Source of the DNA: an uncultured Lachnospiraceae bacterium
GTDB taxonomy: Bacteria; Bacillota; Clostridia; Lachnospirales; Lachnospiraceae
DNA: 64,000 bases
Direction of reading: 5' to 3'
Assembly: GCA_944383765.1 (NCBI GenBank)
Contig: CALWQT010000002.1
Span: forward strand, 124,001 to 188,000
In this document: positions 16,901 through 31,900 of the stretch, one piece after another
How the letters are laid out: each line of letters opens with the position of its first letter
Numbering within the stretch: position 1 is the first letter of the stretch
Translations under genes and position numbers: made by a program
Notes under the pieces: model-generated
Told to the model about the DNA's origin: nothing
The model's input: the letters and a program-made list of their open reading frames with translations, nothing else
Databases searched by the model: none

Positions 16901-19900
16901 GAAGTCATCTATCGTCTCGATTATACCAAAACGATGGAAAGACTTTCGGATTATGCCAAGAACCATAAAGTAAGGATCAATTACAAATATTATATGGGAG
17001 TTTCCGATGAGTTCCCGGATAAGTTTGTGATCAATGGAAAATCCAGAGTGGCAGGAAACCGTGTCAATGTGGCGGAATGTGAATGGATCCAGCTGATCTA
17101 TGATGAAAAGGGAGACCCGGACAGATTGGGAGACCGAATCGGTCAGTTCCCGATTTATAGAAAGGAATATCCTGACCGTTATCTGGATGACGAGGATCAG
17201 GTAGATAAGGATTTTACAAAATCAGAGGTAAAGGGCGAACTCTGGGCAAAATATGTAGATGATTATGAACAGGAAATTGTACTGGATCCTGATGAATTGC
17301 GGGTATTCACCATGTCCGATAAAGGAAGCTACCTGTATTATCTGAAGAATTACAATGATGGTGAAGCCTATAACGTGACTTCTGATGTCACGCTGCCAGG
17401 GAAAATATCAGGAGACCTTGACGGTTTTGTGGCCAGAGGTTTCTTTGTCAACGAGGATATCCTGAATATGGGTGATCCCCAGTATAAAAGGGACGAAAAC
17501 GGAGCCATTATCTATGACCCGGAGACGGATATGCCCATAGAACTTCCCATGTTTACTATTCGGGGAGAGAAACCAGTTCTGGACGAGGAAGGGAATCCGA
17601 CGGGAGAGTATGAGACAATCGAATACTCTTTTACCAGAACGGAAATCCTGGAAGGCCTGGATGTGGACCCGGATGACCCGGAGGATCCGAAAAAGGGACT
17701 GGATGCTTGTATTTACCGGGATGGAAGCCATACGGAATTCGGAAGAGAAGGAATCTTTTTTATGCTGCAGGATAGCAGCGGAAAGAAAACCCTGTTAGGA
17801 GAAAAACTGGGAAAACTCACTGGTTTTACGCTGGAATTTGGCTCTATCTATGGCAGGAATGTTCTGGAAGATGGAAAGACAGAAGGTCTGACACCGGAAG
17901 AAATCGAACAGGCAAAAGCACAGAATTCCCAGTGCATTGAAATCGTGGGAACTTCCATGTATGATTCCAGGAATACTTCCACCGTGACCACAAAAGTAGA
18001 TGGCTGGACAGACCGTTTCTTTAACGACCCGAAGGAAGAGGCTCAGTATAAGTACGAGAATCAAGATGACGCGACTCTGGTTTATGGATTGGCTCAAAGT
18101 GTGCAGGCAACTCTGGATTCCAAGCGGATCAGCGATGGAGTAGTAACTACGGATCCCAAGTCTTTGGAAGTACCGATCGTAGACCCGAATGGATGGCTTC
18201 TTTATATTAAGAATACGGAGAATGATGAAAACTACAATGTAAACATTCATCTGGACATTCCGGATAAGGCGCCCAGTGAGGAAGATGCTGTTGAGGGCGA
18301 GCAATATGAGGAACAGGACGCGTTTATTACCGAAGGTCTTTACGTTGCACCGAAGATTTTTGAGATCGGATATACCGATCCGGATTTCTTCGTACTGACA
18401 GGAAGCAACGGGGCAGACCATGCTGTGACCATCAGCGCTGAAGATCTGAAGGCAGGCATAGCCGGAGAGGGAGAGAATGCGGTTTATAATGATGACATTA
18501 TTTCTCCTGATGAAGATGGTTATCCGGGAGAAGAGAACCGGGTAGAAGGTGTTTACATAAAACTTCTTGATGAGGATGGAAATCCTACGGCTCTGGGAGA
18601 AAAAATCGGGAAACTGATGTCTGTTGACCTGAATTACGCCAGAGTGTTTGAGAAACGTGTTCTGGAGGAAGATGGTCAGGAGCAGAACAACCAGGTGATT
18701 GAGATCGTGGGAACCTCCTATTACCAGCATTCCGTTACCAGTACGGTAGGCACAACGGTCAGGGGCTTTGCTCTTCCATCTGCCAGCAGGGAAGGGAAAA
18801 ATCTGTTCAATCTGTTTGGACTTCTGGGAAATCAGAGCAGCCTGTATGCGCCGCTTGCCGATGGGAAAAAGGCTTATTTTACAGATGATGCTACATTGGT
18901 ATATAAAAACATCAAATCGGTTCAGGGTGAACTCCGTTCCAAGAGGATCAGGACGGACAGCCTGACAGGAGAGACCAGTGTTCTGATCGATCCCACTTTG
19001 CTGGAAGTGCCTATTGTACAGTGGCACAGCTATCTCTTCTATGCCAAAAATACAGAAGACAGTATCAACCGGAATGTTCAGTTTGATATTGATATTCCAT
19101 ATACCAATCGGAGTCTGGAAGAAGGACAGGGCGGAAAACAGGTGGACGGTTTTACCACCAGAGGCCTGTACCTGACGGATGAACTGATCCGCAGAGGAGA
19201 AAAGGGAGAGGAATTCCTGGTATTAAAGGGAACCAGGAAAAATGATGAGGGTGGATTTACCTATCCGGAGATCATCATTTCCTGGGATAGCCTGGAGGCA
19301 GGAAAAGCAGGAGCCGGACAGGAAGCATATGATGAAGATATTATCCTGCCTGGAGAATCTTCCTATCCAAAGGATACCAACCGGGAGGAAGGAATCTACG
19401 TAAGGCTTCTGGATGATGGAGGCAATCCTACAGAACTGGGAAAAGCCCTTGGAAGACTGACCGGTCTGGAGATCAATTATGAAACCTTTGAGAGGAAGAG
19501 CGTGCTGGAGAAAGATGCGGATGAAGAATCTATCACAAACGGCACGGCTCAGGACCAGGTGCTGGTGGAGATCGTGGGAACTGCTTATGACCCATCAGAA
19601 GCTACCAGTACGGTAGATACCAGAACCCTTGGTTTTATCGGCAGAGAAAATGCCTACAAGATGCCGCCTCACCATACGGATAAGGCAACCCTCCGATTTT
19701 CCCTGGCAACTCCCCATGCAGATGTGCTGGTGGGATATTACCATACGGAAGAAGGTCCAGATCAGGGAAAAGAAACCCTTTCCCACAGGGAGAATGTACC
19801 TCACTCCGACCGGTTCTTCTATGAAGCCCGTCTGGGAAATGCTTCTGATATGCTGATGGAAGATGGAAGAATGAACCTTGCTTTTGACCTGCTTTATGAA

Positions 19901-22900
19901 AAGGAACGGGCAAAAGACGGAGAACTCCCGGAAGCATGGACCGGATTTATGGCAGATTCCCTGGAGATTGACCTGAACAGTTTCCGGAATGCAGACGGAA
20001 GCCAGAAAGCCCGTCTGGCAGGTGTGGATATCTTCACTGTGGATCAGCATGATGATACTTATCCAGTAAAGACCATACCGACGGATGAGGTAAAGCCGAA
20101 GCTGACGCTGACAGCAGAAGAGCTGGAAGCATATCAGACGCCTGATGACAGTAAGATCATCCTGCCGTTTACCGGCCTGGCTGAGTTACAGGATGTGGAT
20201 GGAAATCTGATTCCCGTATCCAGTGTCCGGGTAAGGCTTGTAGATGTGATCAATAATCTGGGCAAGGATGAAACATGTCCCAACAATTCCAGCCAGACAC
20301 CTGGTTTGGTACAGGCATCTCCCGATACAGAGCGCATCCGGTTCCGGGTATACGGAACGTCCAACGTCTATGAGAGAAACCTGGAGGCCATCAACCGGTT
20401 TGATGTGTATTCTCCTCAGATGCCGGATGGCGGATACCGGAAAAAGACAACTACAGATAAAGGGGATCAGGTCACAATTCCAAAAGATTACAATGGAACG
20501 AACGAGACTATTTATGTGTGGTCCGGAGTCAAGATGATCTTTGTGGATGCCTTCCCGGAACTGACCATGAACATGACGGCGGTGAGAAACGAACTGGTCT
20601 CCAGCTTCCATGGTTATAATCCACGGTATAGCAATGATTATTTCTCCATCTATTATCCTTATGGCGGTGCCATGCCTGACTATCCAAATGGATATTCAAA
20701 ACCATATACCCATATGGAAAATGGGGATGTGAAAATGGCGGTCAGCCTGGTGACGGAGAAACTGAAATCTTATGAGGGGAAAGAAGACCCGAATCCTTCG
20801 AAAGAAGTATCGGATATGACCCCGGCTGTCTTTAAGATGACCACTGATGCCAGATACAATCAGGAAACAGGGAATCCGGAAGGATTTATCCTGGACAGGC
20901 TGCTGATACCGGTAAACACCGGAGACTTTAAAGACCAGTACGGAACCATCACAGAAATCCGCCTGATTGGCCCTGGAACGGACGGGCAGGAAAAGACGCT
21001 GAAACTGACAAGGGATCAGCTGTTTGGAGACGGTTCCAATGGCCCGCTTAAGGAGGTTACGGAAAATGACTCCACATATGACAGTACGGGCAGACCGGTT
21101 CCAGGCAGCATAAAGGAACGGTCCAAATATCAGCTGGAACTGAAAGACCTGGTTCTGTATTCGGATCTGCCGGCAGTGATCACTTCTGTGGAAGTCCATT
21201 TTGACCGGCTGAAGCGGAATCTTTCAGAAGCAGAGTTATTTAATATCGACCATTACGGCCATATGACCTTCGGCGGCAGCTATCAGTTCCGTACAGAACT
21301 GTTTACCGACCGGATCCGGAGAGTTGCCATTAACAATGGGTATGATGATGCGGGAGTTCACTATCTGGGACACAATGAACAGACCCTTTATGGTCGCAGT
21401 CATACAAATGATTGGCCCAGGTATCGTTCCGTGTATGGGGACAGGGTTGTAGAGAAAACCTATATGGCCCATAACCAGGAGTATAAAGGCTACAACATCC
21501 TGGATCCTCTGATCAATGTGGATGCAGATGCCTATTATCTGTATGCAGATGCGGCATCTGAAGAAGCAGCGGGAATCAACCAGCATGCGGATACCATCTA
21601 TACGCCTTATAACTCAGCTGAAAAAAGCTGGCATGTAAGGCTGGGAAGTTCCAGTGGTCAGGCTCATGTCATCACCGGTGACGTCCAGTTTGAGATGCCG
21701 GTGGAAATGGCGGTGAAACAGGGAGAGATAGAAGAATCCCCCAAAGGATGGCTGTTTGACGATCTGGTAATTACCAAAGAGAATTTTGATAAGCTTCTGT
21801 TCCAGTTTGAAAAAGAAGAAGGAATGGACGGATTCTCCCGTATCGATTACATGGAGTTTTATGATACCAGCGCTCCTGCAGGGATGGCGCCAGGGGAAGA
21901 GATTACCGGAGGAAATAAGGTATCTCTGACTTCTGATCAGATTTTTGCAAACGATGGTTCCAATCAGCCAGGTTCCCCGTATGGAGAAAGCGGAGATGAC
22001 AAACTGTCTGACTATCTGGATGGAGAAAGAAATCTGAAGATCAGTCTGGAACAGCTGCGGGAGATCAAGCCGAACTTTGGTGAACTGAGGTATATCCGCA
22101 TCCGTCTGCATGGGTTGCAGAAGGAAACTTACTTTGATGATGAGAAGGTTAATGAAAATAAGCCGAATACCGTAGAGAGTGCGAAAGATGAAGTGCCTGG
22201 GCAGACACCTCCGGATCTTGCGGAAACGGAGAAAGCGTTTGCCTTGGAACTGAACGGAACCACCAACTGTTATACCTCGAAGGAAAAGCCGCTGACCTTA
22301 AAGGTACAGGCTTCCAGGCCGTCCCATTGGGATTTTAAAACTAAGGCGGAAACAGGAGTGGTATTAAATCCGACGGTTGCCAATGCGTCTATTCATATTC
22401 TGCCTGCAGCTCCCAATGCAGGGATTACAGCTCAGTTTGTGGATGAAAGACTGATCAAAGATAAGAAGCTGGAAACGGGAAGTCAAAATTATTCCATCGC
22501 ATATAATGCGTATAGAAGACAAATGCCTCTGGGCAATCTTCATGACCTGTCGTATTATGACCGGTATATGCAGGATTACAAGGTGACACTGGGACACCAT
22601 TATGGCTATTATGACACGATTATGTCTCTGTCAGACCTGAATGGTTCTTATTATAAGATCATTCCATCTGAACTGGCAGGCAATAAGGCCTTCATGGTCA
22701 CGGATTTAGGGGTATCCGAAGGACTTCTTACTTACGGAGAAGGGGTATCGGTCAAGATTTTTTATACCGATGGCTCTGAGAAGAGTTATAGCACAGAAGA
22801 AATCCAGGAGGCGGTTACAGCGGCAGGAACTGGCAATACAGCCTATCTGTCAGTAGATACCAATATGGAAGATGGTATCTGGGCGAAAGAAATCCGTATC

Positions 22901-25900
22901 ACCTATAAAAAGATTGTCGGCGATGTGTCAAAAGAGGAGTATAAAGAGTTATTTAACTATACAGATTCTTCTTATGGAATGACCGGTGGAAGCAGTCTGG
23001 TTTCCGTGGTGATCCAGGGAATTTCGCCTACTTACAATGACAGTGATGACACGGCAAGCACCACGAATCCGGGACAGGCAATCAGTGCAACGGTTCAGGG
23101 AAGAGTGGAGAACTGGGATCCGTTCCTTCCTGTTTATCAGGAAGGGAATCCGGAAACGCAGGGCAACCTGATTGCTACAGGTGTCAGAAGCGCATCTCTG
23201 ACTCCTTATAAACCTTATCCTTATATTACTGTATTTGCCCAGAGCGGCCTTGGAAACCCAAGTGGTGATAAGGGCACTGTGGAGAGCGGTATGGGAAGCG
23301 ATGCTTCTTTCATCGTAACAGTAGGGAATGGTGATGGCACACAAAATACAGTAGCTTCTGTTACGGATTTTGCCAACGGCCACAGCCGCATGTATGATGC
23401 CTATATGAATGCGGAGATTCCGGTTGACGAAAGTCCTACCAATAATGTAGGCGGTTTCCAGCTTACCGGGATTACTTCCGATGACTTCTTTATTGACCGG
23501 ATCACCAGATTTTATCCGGCGGCATCAGGGGCAGCGGAAGATGTAACCAGAAGGATTGAACTGGAGAGCATCTGGCTGAGAGGATTTAAAGATACCAGGT
23601 CAGAGGGAATCCCGGAGGTTCTGATCCAGAGGAAGAAGGACGATGATGGAGAGCCGATCTATCCAAATGATGCAGAGCATCTGAATGGTCTGATTGCAGA
23701 ATATGAACTGATCTATACAGCCCCTGACGGAACAAAAGATTCGCCGAGAGACCTGAAGGTAGAAGATATGTTCCTGATTTCAGAGGAAGGTGGCAATGAT
23801 CAGTATCCGTATACCATTACCCTGAATCTTTCTTCTGACCTGTGGAAGGACCTGGGGGCTACGGAGCTTCTCCATCCGGACCGGATTTCTGTGAGAACAG
23901 AGTATTATGATTCCTACAAAGAGGGAATTTACTACGATTCTGATGCAGAGGCAAAGAAGAACAGGGGAATCCTGTACCTGAACGGAACACCGGATGGCTA
24001 TCTGTATGCAGAGGACGGCCAGACGATCAACACTCTTACGTTAGAGTCCGAGTGGCTGGAAAATTATGAGCCGGTAGACGATACGGAACTGAAGTTCCAT
24101 ACTGTGAAAACAGACAGCTATGCATCTTTGAAACTCAGTCCGTCTGATCCGACTTTGTCCATGACGGCTGTCAAGACCTATGATGAGGAACTGGCTTCCG
24201 GTACAGAGGAAAATGTGGCGGCAAGTCAGGATGCGGTAGAACATGATGATAAGGTAACCCTTCCTTATGAGAATAAGAAAAATACCTTCTTCCGCCTGAA
24301 ACTGGGCAACCAGTCAGAATCTGGTATGAGTACCCCAAGGCTTTCTGTGAAGCTGCCTATGAATTCCAAGAATCCGGAGACGGACATCAATGAGGAAAGA
24401 CATTCCGGGTTTGAACTCTATGGAATCTATCTGGATGCCAGATTGATCGGTGAAGACGGTCTTACCACCCTGACTCAGATCACCATCACAGACAGACGTC
24501 TGACAGAAGACGGAGGTACAGCAGAAGAGTATCAGTACACCATAGAAGGGGAAGAACTGGCAGAGATTCTGAAAGAAGGAAAGCAGTCAGACGGCTCCAT
24601 CTATGTGGATTATCAGGCATGGTGGAAAGGTGAAGGAGCGGTACCGGAAATCCGTTATCCTTCCAATATTGAATTCCGGTTTGAAGGTTTCCCTGGTTCC
24701 GTGGGAACGGAAGGCGGACTGGAAGAAGGAGAAATCCGTCTGTACGGTAATCTGAAACGTTACGGAGACCGGGAAACCCATCAGGAGATTTTCAATTCAC
24801 CAGCGATCAACAATTCGGAAAATACAGTGACCATTCCTGGAAGGAATGGAGCGAATACCACAGAAACAAAGCCAGGAAACGGTTTCTGGGCAGATGCATC
24901 GTTTATCGATTATGTAGCAGGAACAGATAACAAAGTTACTTCCAAAGATACCATTGAGGCATGGGACAATGCCGGTTTTGAGGTAGAGGAGCCGAAACCG
25001 CTGCTGAATGCTACTACCCAGTATTACAACCGGGCGGTTACAAAGAGCGCCAACGCCTATGTGGCCAGTGACCTGTGGCCGGTAGCAGAGGGAGAAGAGC
25101 CGCCGGAGGAAAGTATAGCAGTCTCCTCGGACGGAACCATGGACCATACGGTGGTGCCATACGCCAGAGAGTATGTGACTGCCATTGGTTTCACCAACGA
25201 CAGCATTTCCCGTATGGAAAACTTCCGGGTGGAAGTGGATATCCAGATGTCAGGAAAAGATACCCAGCCGGTGGAGGAAAGCCACAGAGGTCTCCACACC
25301 ATGGACTTTATCCTGCGGAACGATATTTTTGAGGAGGCAGTGATCGACCGGATCACCATGACCGATGTGGATGACCCGGATAAGACCATTGTGCTGGAGA
25401 GAGTGGGAGCTCCCATTGCAGGTTCTGAGTATGTGAATAAGCCTTATGAGTATGCCACTCCGTCCACCGCTTACCGGGAAGATCCCGGAAAGATCAATGA
25501 GAATGTGGAATTTAAGCTTTCCATTAATGGAGTTGAGCAGGAAGGCACCATAAAACGGGAGACGGTAGAGAGTGAGGGAACGTCCTTAAAACCTGGCGTA
25601 TACCAGGTGCACAAAGGGGACCTGTTCCTGAGCCGGGACGTGATCATTGAAGAGGCTGGCATGAGAAATATCGCCAGTATCCTGATTGAAGGTTCTGACT
25701 TCCTGCCTATGAGACAGCCGGTGGCAATTTCGGAGAACAGCGAGGGAGAAGCTTATACTCCGAATCCGGTGGCAACCGAGGAGAATCCTCTGGAAGAATC
25801 CCTGGTGCTGGTAGGTATCACAGACATTGACCCGGATGATGATACCCTGGACAATAACCTGGCAGTCACTGCCAAGAGAAATACAATTGTAGACGCCAGG

Positions 25901-28900
25901 ATGAAAGCCTTCTTATATGGCCACACCTATGAGGAAGTCATGGCAGGGGAAGAAAAAGGAGAAGAGCCGAACCTGAAGCATCAGCGGATGGATAAGGACC
26001 GGACCTTTGTCTCCACGCCGAAACTGTTCTTTGATACCACCATCAGTGCGGTTTATAAAGATGATGTTTATGATGTGGGTACGTATCTCTACGACAGTGT
26101 AAGCCCCATCAGTCCGGTGGGGGATAATGTACTCCGGTTTACTGATGAAACCGTAGGCATGAATGTGAACCGTACTGGCAAAATCTGGAATAAAGATCCC
26201 CATGATGAAGCTGGAAGCGATCATGATCATAATGCTAAAAATCATTATCTGGAAAATTCCGTGATGACCCTGGGCTACAAGTCCATGGCTGCTTTCACCG
26301 TGGATTTCCGTCAGTATCTGAAGCAGGCAATGTGGAAACCAGACGTGATGGGCTCAGAACCGATTTATTCCAATGCTACGATTATACAGGATTACAATGC
26401 GGCGGCTGTGGTGGAGATGACCCTGGATATTCCTCAGGACAAGTTTGACGCCTACTATATCAAGCTGAGGGCGGCGTTAAAGCCTTATGTACGGGAACTG
26501 GAGATTACCTATGCCGACGGCACTACAAAAGAGGTTCCTGTGTCCAACTGGACCGGAAACGCCTCTCATACCGTAAACATCGGAGAACTGGGAGAACAGA
26601 GGGGAGAGGACTCCGCCAAGTCTTACAGTATTCCGGCAGACCAGACGGCAGAGGCAGGAGATGAATGGTGGAGAATCAATCTGGTAGATACCAAAGATGA
26701 GGATATTGCAGATCCAGACAGCGAATATTACACCACTCCACGTATGGAAGATGTAAATGAAGCTTATGACGCCAGAGATTTTGTAGGAACCAGTTCCGAA
26801 CTGAGACGGAATGCCTACTACAAATCCCCATCTGTAGTCAGTGAGGGGGCAACTCCGGATAAACTGGATAAGATCAAGATTACCCTGGAAGTGAACGAGG
26901 ACCCGGCAGCGGAAAATTCCGCATCCAAGCTGTATGAGATCATTACTGCTGATGAAGGTTCCTGGTATAAAGAACCGACCATCTCGGAAGTAATGGGACA
27001 TAACGATACCGATACAGCAGAACTCTGGGAAAAGAGGAACTATAGCCAGCAGGAGCAGAATGAGCGTCACCGCAGGAACATGGAGACCAGACATTCCATT
27101 GAAATTGCTGGTCGTATGATCGGGCTGGGCACGGCGGAGGCTTCCGTGACCACCAATGTGGAACTGGGAAATCAGTTTATGATCGTACCCTCCCGGGATG
27201 TAAAGCAGGCAGATATAGCCCTCCAGAACGATCCGCCGCCAGCGTTAAAAAATCAGGTGACGGAACTGAGAAAAGAGTACGGTACTCCTGACAACCGGGA
27301 AAGCCGCTGGTCCTATATGGACTGGTATCGTCATTATACTTGCTATCATGGATATACGACCGCGGGTGACTTTTATCATGGTATTAATCGTCACTATGAG
27401 AAATGGCATGCTGGCCATATTTATGACACCGCCCAGATTGAGACCCTGCCGCCCCTTGCCTTTGTGGATAAGGGTATTGGTTATGCGGAAACAACAGAGG
27501 GAGAATTCTTTGTTCCCCTGGCGGATGCCAAAGGCCATATTGGTAAGGACCTGGCGGATGCCGTTACTGGCGGCTACAGTGTGCCTTCCTATGGTTCCTT
27601 ACGGGCCTATACCATGGGAATCAATCAGGAGAACTTCAATAAAGAGGAAGAGTACAGTGCGGATTATAGGCACTGGGATCCTACCACAATCAATGAATTG
27701 GATGGGGAATGGCATTATCCCAGAATCACCCATGTGGATGATATTGTGATCAAAGACACCCTTCCGGAAATCTCCAGGGAGGACGGCTGGTACAAAGGCT
27801 TCTTCTCCCGGTATATTGAAGTGGACCCGTTGATGTATCCTTATCTGGCGGAAGTCCGCATCAAGATCAAGAAGCATGAGACCTATGAGGCAGATGTGCT
27901 GGAAGGAGGAGAAGGTTCTGACGACAACGTCATTTACGGAGACGGCAGGATCGAACATGCGGAAGGAGATGTGAAACCTTACCACGGTCCCGGATGGGTC
28001 ATGGATGGGGAAGAAAAAGCGGAAACCGACGAGACCGGAGTCAGGGAAATCGTGCTGCCTTACTATGAGGTGGCAAGGGAGAATCTGACAGGCCATGAGG
28101 ACAACAATGGCAGGATCATCTTCAAGTATGACAATGTGACAGGCGATACCGCCATTGGAAAAGAAGACGCCAATGGAGAAATGAACGATGACAGCCTGAC
28201 AGATCATCTGAATGAGAATTCGGCATTTGAATATACTAATGGCCAGTATATTGTCCATCTGGATCGGAACGAATATCCCTTTGAAGTGGAATTTGAGGTA
28301 GTGAACCTGAAAGGAAACGGGGATATGACCGATGAATGGACCGGCGTCTACCCCAATGACGACCAGAAGGAAAATACCAATCCGGATTTCTATATCTTTG
28401 GAAATGTGGAAGATGTGCTGGAGCCGGAACTGACGGCCACAGATGCCCTGAATAAGACTCCAGAGCGGGTAAATCGTCAGCAGTCCAGACTGTACTATCA
28501 TTTTGACGAGAATGAGTTTGAACCACCTCATGTGGATGGAGCTCTGTCCCTTCCAGTGAAGACGGATGCAGAAGAAGCTCATAAAGAGGCATTTTATGTG
28601 GAACAGGATGGAGAACAGATATTTACTCTGAATAATAAAAACGCTTATAATACGCCGAAATATCCAGAACTGGGATTCCTGACAGGAGAGTATCCGGGAG
28701 CATTAGGTTCTCAGTATGCTTACCTGTATGCGAAGAACATTGAGCCCAAAGCCAGGATCCAGGTGGAGACAGTGGAGAAGACTCCTAACGGCACCAATGA
28801 GGAGAAGCCAAATGGTCCTTACAGCGATGTATACGACTATGAGGCGGATAACCGGACTCCGAATTCCTATACCTTCCGGATTTGGGCGACCAATGAAACC

Positions 28901-31900
28901 AAATCAAAAGGAAAGGCAGATGACGGCAGTGTTCTGGAACGGGAGCCGACCAATAATATTCCGGAACCGGAAGCGGTATACTATGACGAACTGGATTATG
29001 ACAACACCATGCCGGAAGGCTTCCGGATGCGGAAGCTGCGGATCCCGGTGGAATTTATCAATTCCCAGGTTAACAGCGGACAGTTAAGCGCCGGTTCGGA
29101 AGAACTGAAGGTACTTGGAAAGAACAAGTTTGTGCTGGATACCTTTACGGTGGATGTGGCAAAGACCCCATATCTGACGCCGGAGAAGCTGGAAGAAGCT
29201 TTGAAGGAAAATCCGGATTCCAAGGAGGACCTGGTAAAGACTGTAGACCTGATGGATATGTTCCTGGAGAACATGATTCAGAACGGGGATAAACCTTCCG
29301 GAGAGAAAGCTGAGTTTGCCAAGTATGTGAACTACCTGGACAGAAGCGGAGCTGTGACATCAGATAAGGACCAGGCTGCGTACTATGAGATCGACATTGA
29401 GAAACTTTTCCTTGACTGTCGTCTGACACCGGTGGAGGTGGCAGCCACCACTCCGGCAGTGGAAGATGAGATGGAACATGATTTCACAGGGGATATTTAC
29501 CTGCAGATGAACATCTTAAGCTTCCAGGCAGGACTGACGGTGAACACAGACTGGCGTACCGACTTTAATGAGAACAAGTACCGGTACTTTGGTCCAAACG
29601 AAGCAGGAAATGCCACCCTCACCGGACTCCGGAATGAGGATGGAAGTTATAAGATTCTTCCGGCAGACTTTATTATGGAAGGAATCTTTGTGGACTTCCG
29701 TATTCCGGCAGAAGCAAAAGGAAATCTGAATTCTGACGTGGATATGGAAAAAACATACTGGAACCTGGATTCCAAGCCTTCCGTGGAGACGGATGCCTTC
29801 AGCCTGAAAAAATCCTATCTGGAAGATGGAATCAAGCTCCATCTCCATACGGCGAATGTGGATTCCTGGAGAACCACCGGGGATGCGGAACCGTCAGCGC
29901 CTTCCAGAGACTTTACCATTCAGAACTTCAAACGTCTGGATTTCTACAACCGGGCGGCGAAGATCAACGTGGCAGTCAACCGTATGCCTTATGAGGCTCT
30001 GGGGGATGACGGAAACTATCTGTTAAATCCGAATCCGGATAATGGAGCGGATGATTACACTCCGCTTGCCATCAACTATGGCGGGAACGATTTTGACAAA
30101 GCAGACCCGGAAAGCTATCTGACCAGTGGTTCCGAGAAAGAACTGGTGGATATTACCAAGCTGGTACCTGGAGACCGTATCGTGACCTATGTGACAGCGG
30201 TCAATGAAAGAGAAACCACTCCGGAAGCAGGAGGCGAGGTAAGGCAGTCCGGTTCCTGGAACAAACCAGCGGTGCGGTTTGACGCGCCGGAAGGCACCAG
30301 GATTGCCAGATGGTACTATATGCCGGAAGGTTTCTCCATGGGAGAACTGCCGAAAGTTGATTATCGGACAGGAAAATATCTGACAGCAGATGGCAGTGAG
30401 ACAGATGATGTAACGCAGGCAGCCATGGGACCGGTAGCCATCAATAAGACTACAGGAAACGAAGCAGCCGCAATATTGAGAGAAAATGTAACAGCATATG
30501 ACCCGGATCCGGCTCATATGCAGAATGGGAAATACACCCAGCTGCCTCATGATCAGGAACTGACGGATGTGTATTCCGGTATTGAACTGGAGAATCCTAC
30601 CATGTTTCGCCGTATCACCAATTTCTTTGGCTTTACGGAACCGGAACTTCCGGATACTGCCGTAAGAAGCATGGTATGGCAGGTGGACGGAGAAGTACCG
30701 GTGAACCGTGGCTTCCGTATCATGGTAGTCCTGGAGGTGGAAAACCCAGAGGACAACCAGTACCGGGACGACTTCGGGGAAGAAGAAAGTGAACAGAATG
30801 GAAACGGTAATGCCCTGGCAGCCCATGATATTGACAATACGGACGCTCTGGTGGGAGCTTACCGTATGGTCCATGGTCATTCTCCTTATTACTTTACCAA
30901 TGCCTATGAGGGCAACACGGTCTCTGCGAACGTAACCACCACAAAGTACGGAGAAGAGCATGGAAATGGAATTGAGTATACGGACATGGCTCTTTCCGAA
31001 CGGGGTGAGGACAGTGCAAGGCAGGAGAAAATCGATGCCAACAAGGATAAGAGAAAAGAAGATACCGTATTCTATTATAAGTGGAAGCCGTTAGGGTCTT
31101 CCACGGGACAGCCGGGAGCGAAGCAGGATGATAACTTCCTGATGGGAACCCCGGATGGTACCAAGGCTACCGTGGAATCCATCGGTCCTGATTACTTTGA
31201 GATCCAGGAACCGCCGTCCATGCAGATTTACATGGCAGACAACCTGGATGGAAACGAAGCTGTACTGACCATCGGCAAGACCTATGAGGCTACCGTAGAC
31301 GGAAAGAAAGTACAGAAGGGAGCCATTATCAATGAACTGGGCAGAAACGTGTCCCGCATGGTTCTGGAGGTGGATTTCCTAAGCCTGAATACGAAGGATA
31401 AGAATCCGGGTATTGAGACAGACGACCTCCTTTCCCTTCAGGGATTCTATCTGAATGCTCTGCCTACGAAAGAAGAGATGAGCTATTCCCAGACTGGCTA
31501 CTATGCAACTCCGTCAGATGCCAACAGAGATATGACGGCATCCATCTGGGTACAGTTAAGGGAAGACCTGAATCCGGACGGAACGTTGACGGATGAGGCA
31601 GAAGCGAGAAATGAAGCTTATGACCCTGCGATGCCCAATAAGATCCGGGAGCAGAAAGATGGTTACCGCCTCATCCATTATTCAGAGACGGACGAGGAGA
31701 AGACTGCTTATCCGAATGGCTATTACATGGAGAATGGACAGAAGAAGGCAGTGGAACCAAGGCAGATCGCCAGGATGCAGTTTGAGTACGGAATGCTGGC
31801 AGCCCACGATTCCCAGAAAGGAAATCTGCTGACAGATGACCGGACTCTGGTACTGCCGATGATCAATCTGAGCGGTATCAGCCGGTATGCGGATATTAAG

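Noticed and set aside
17795-19027. Long minus-strand open frame opposite the adhesin gene (410 codons); similar ones at 33881-35107, 41192-42424, 32684-33796 and 27599-28582
   Set aside because: They lie fully opposite a coding frame with strong codon bias, read as Cys/Arg/Ile/His-rich non-protein-like sequence and have no ribosome sites.
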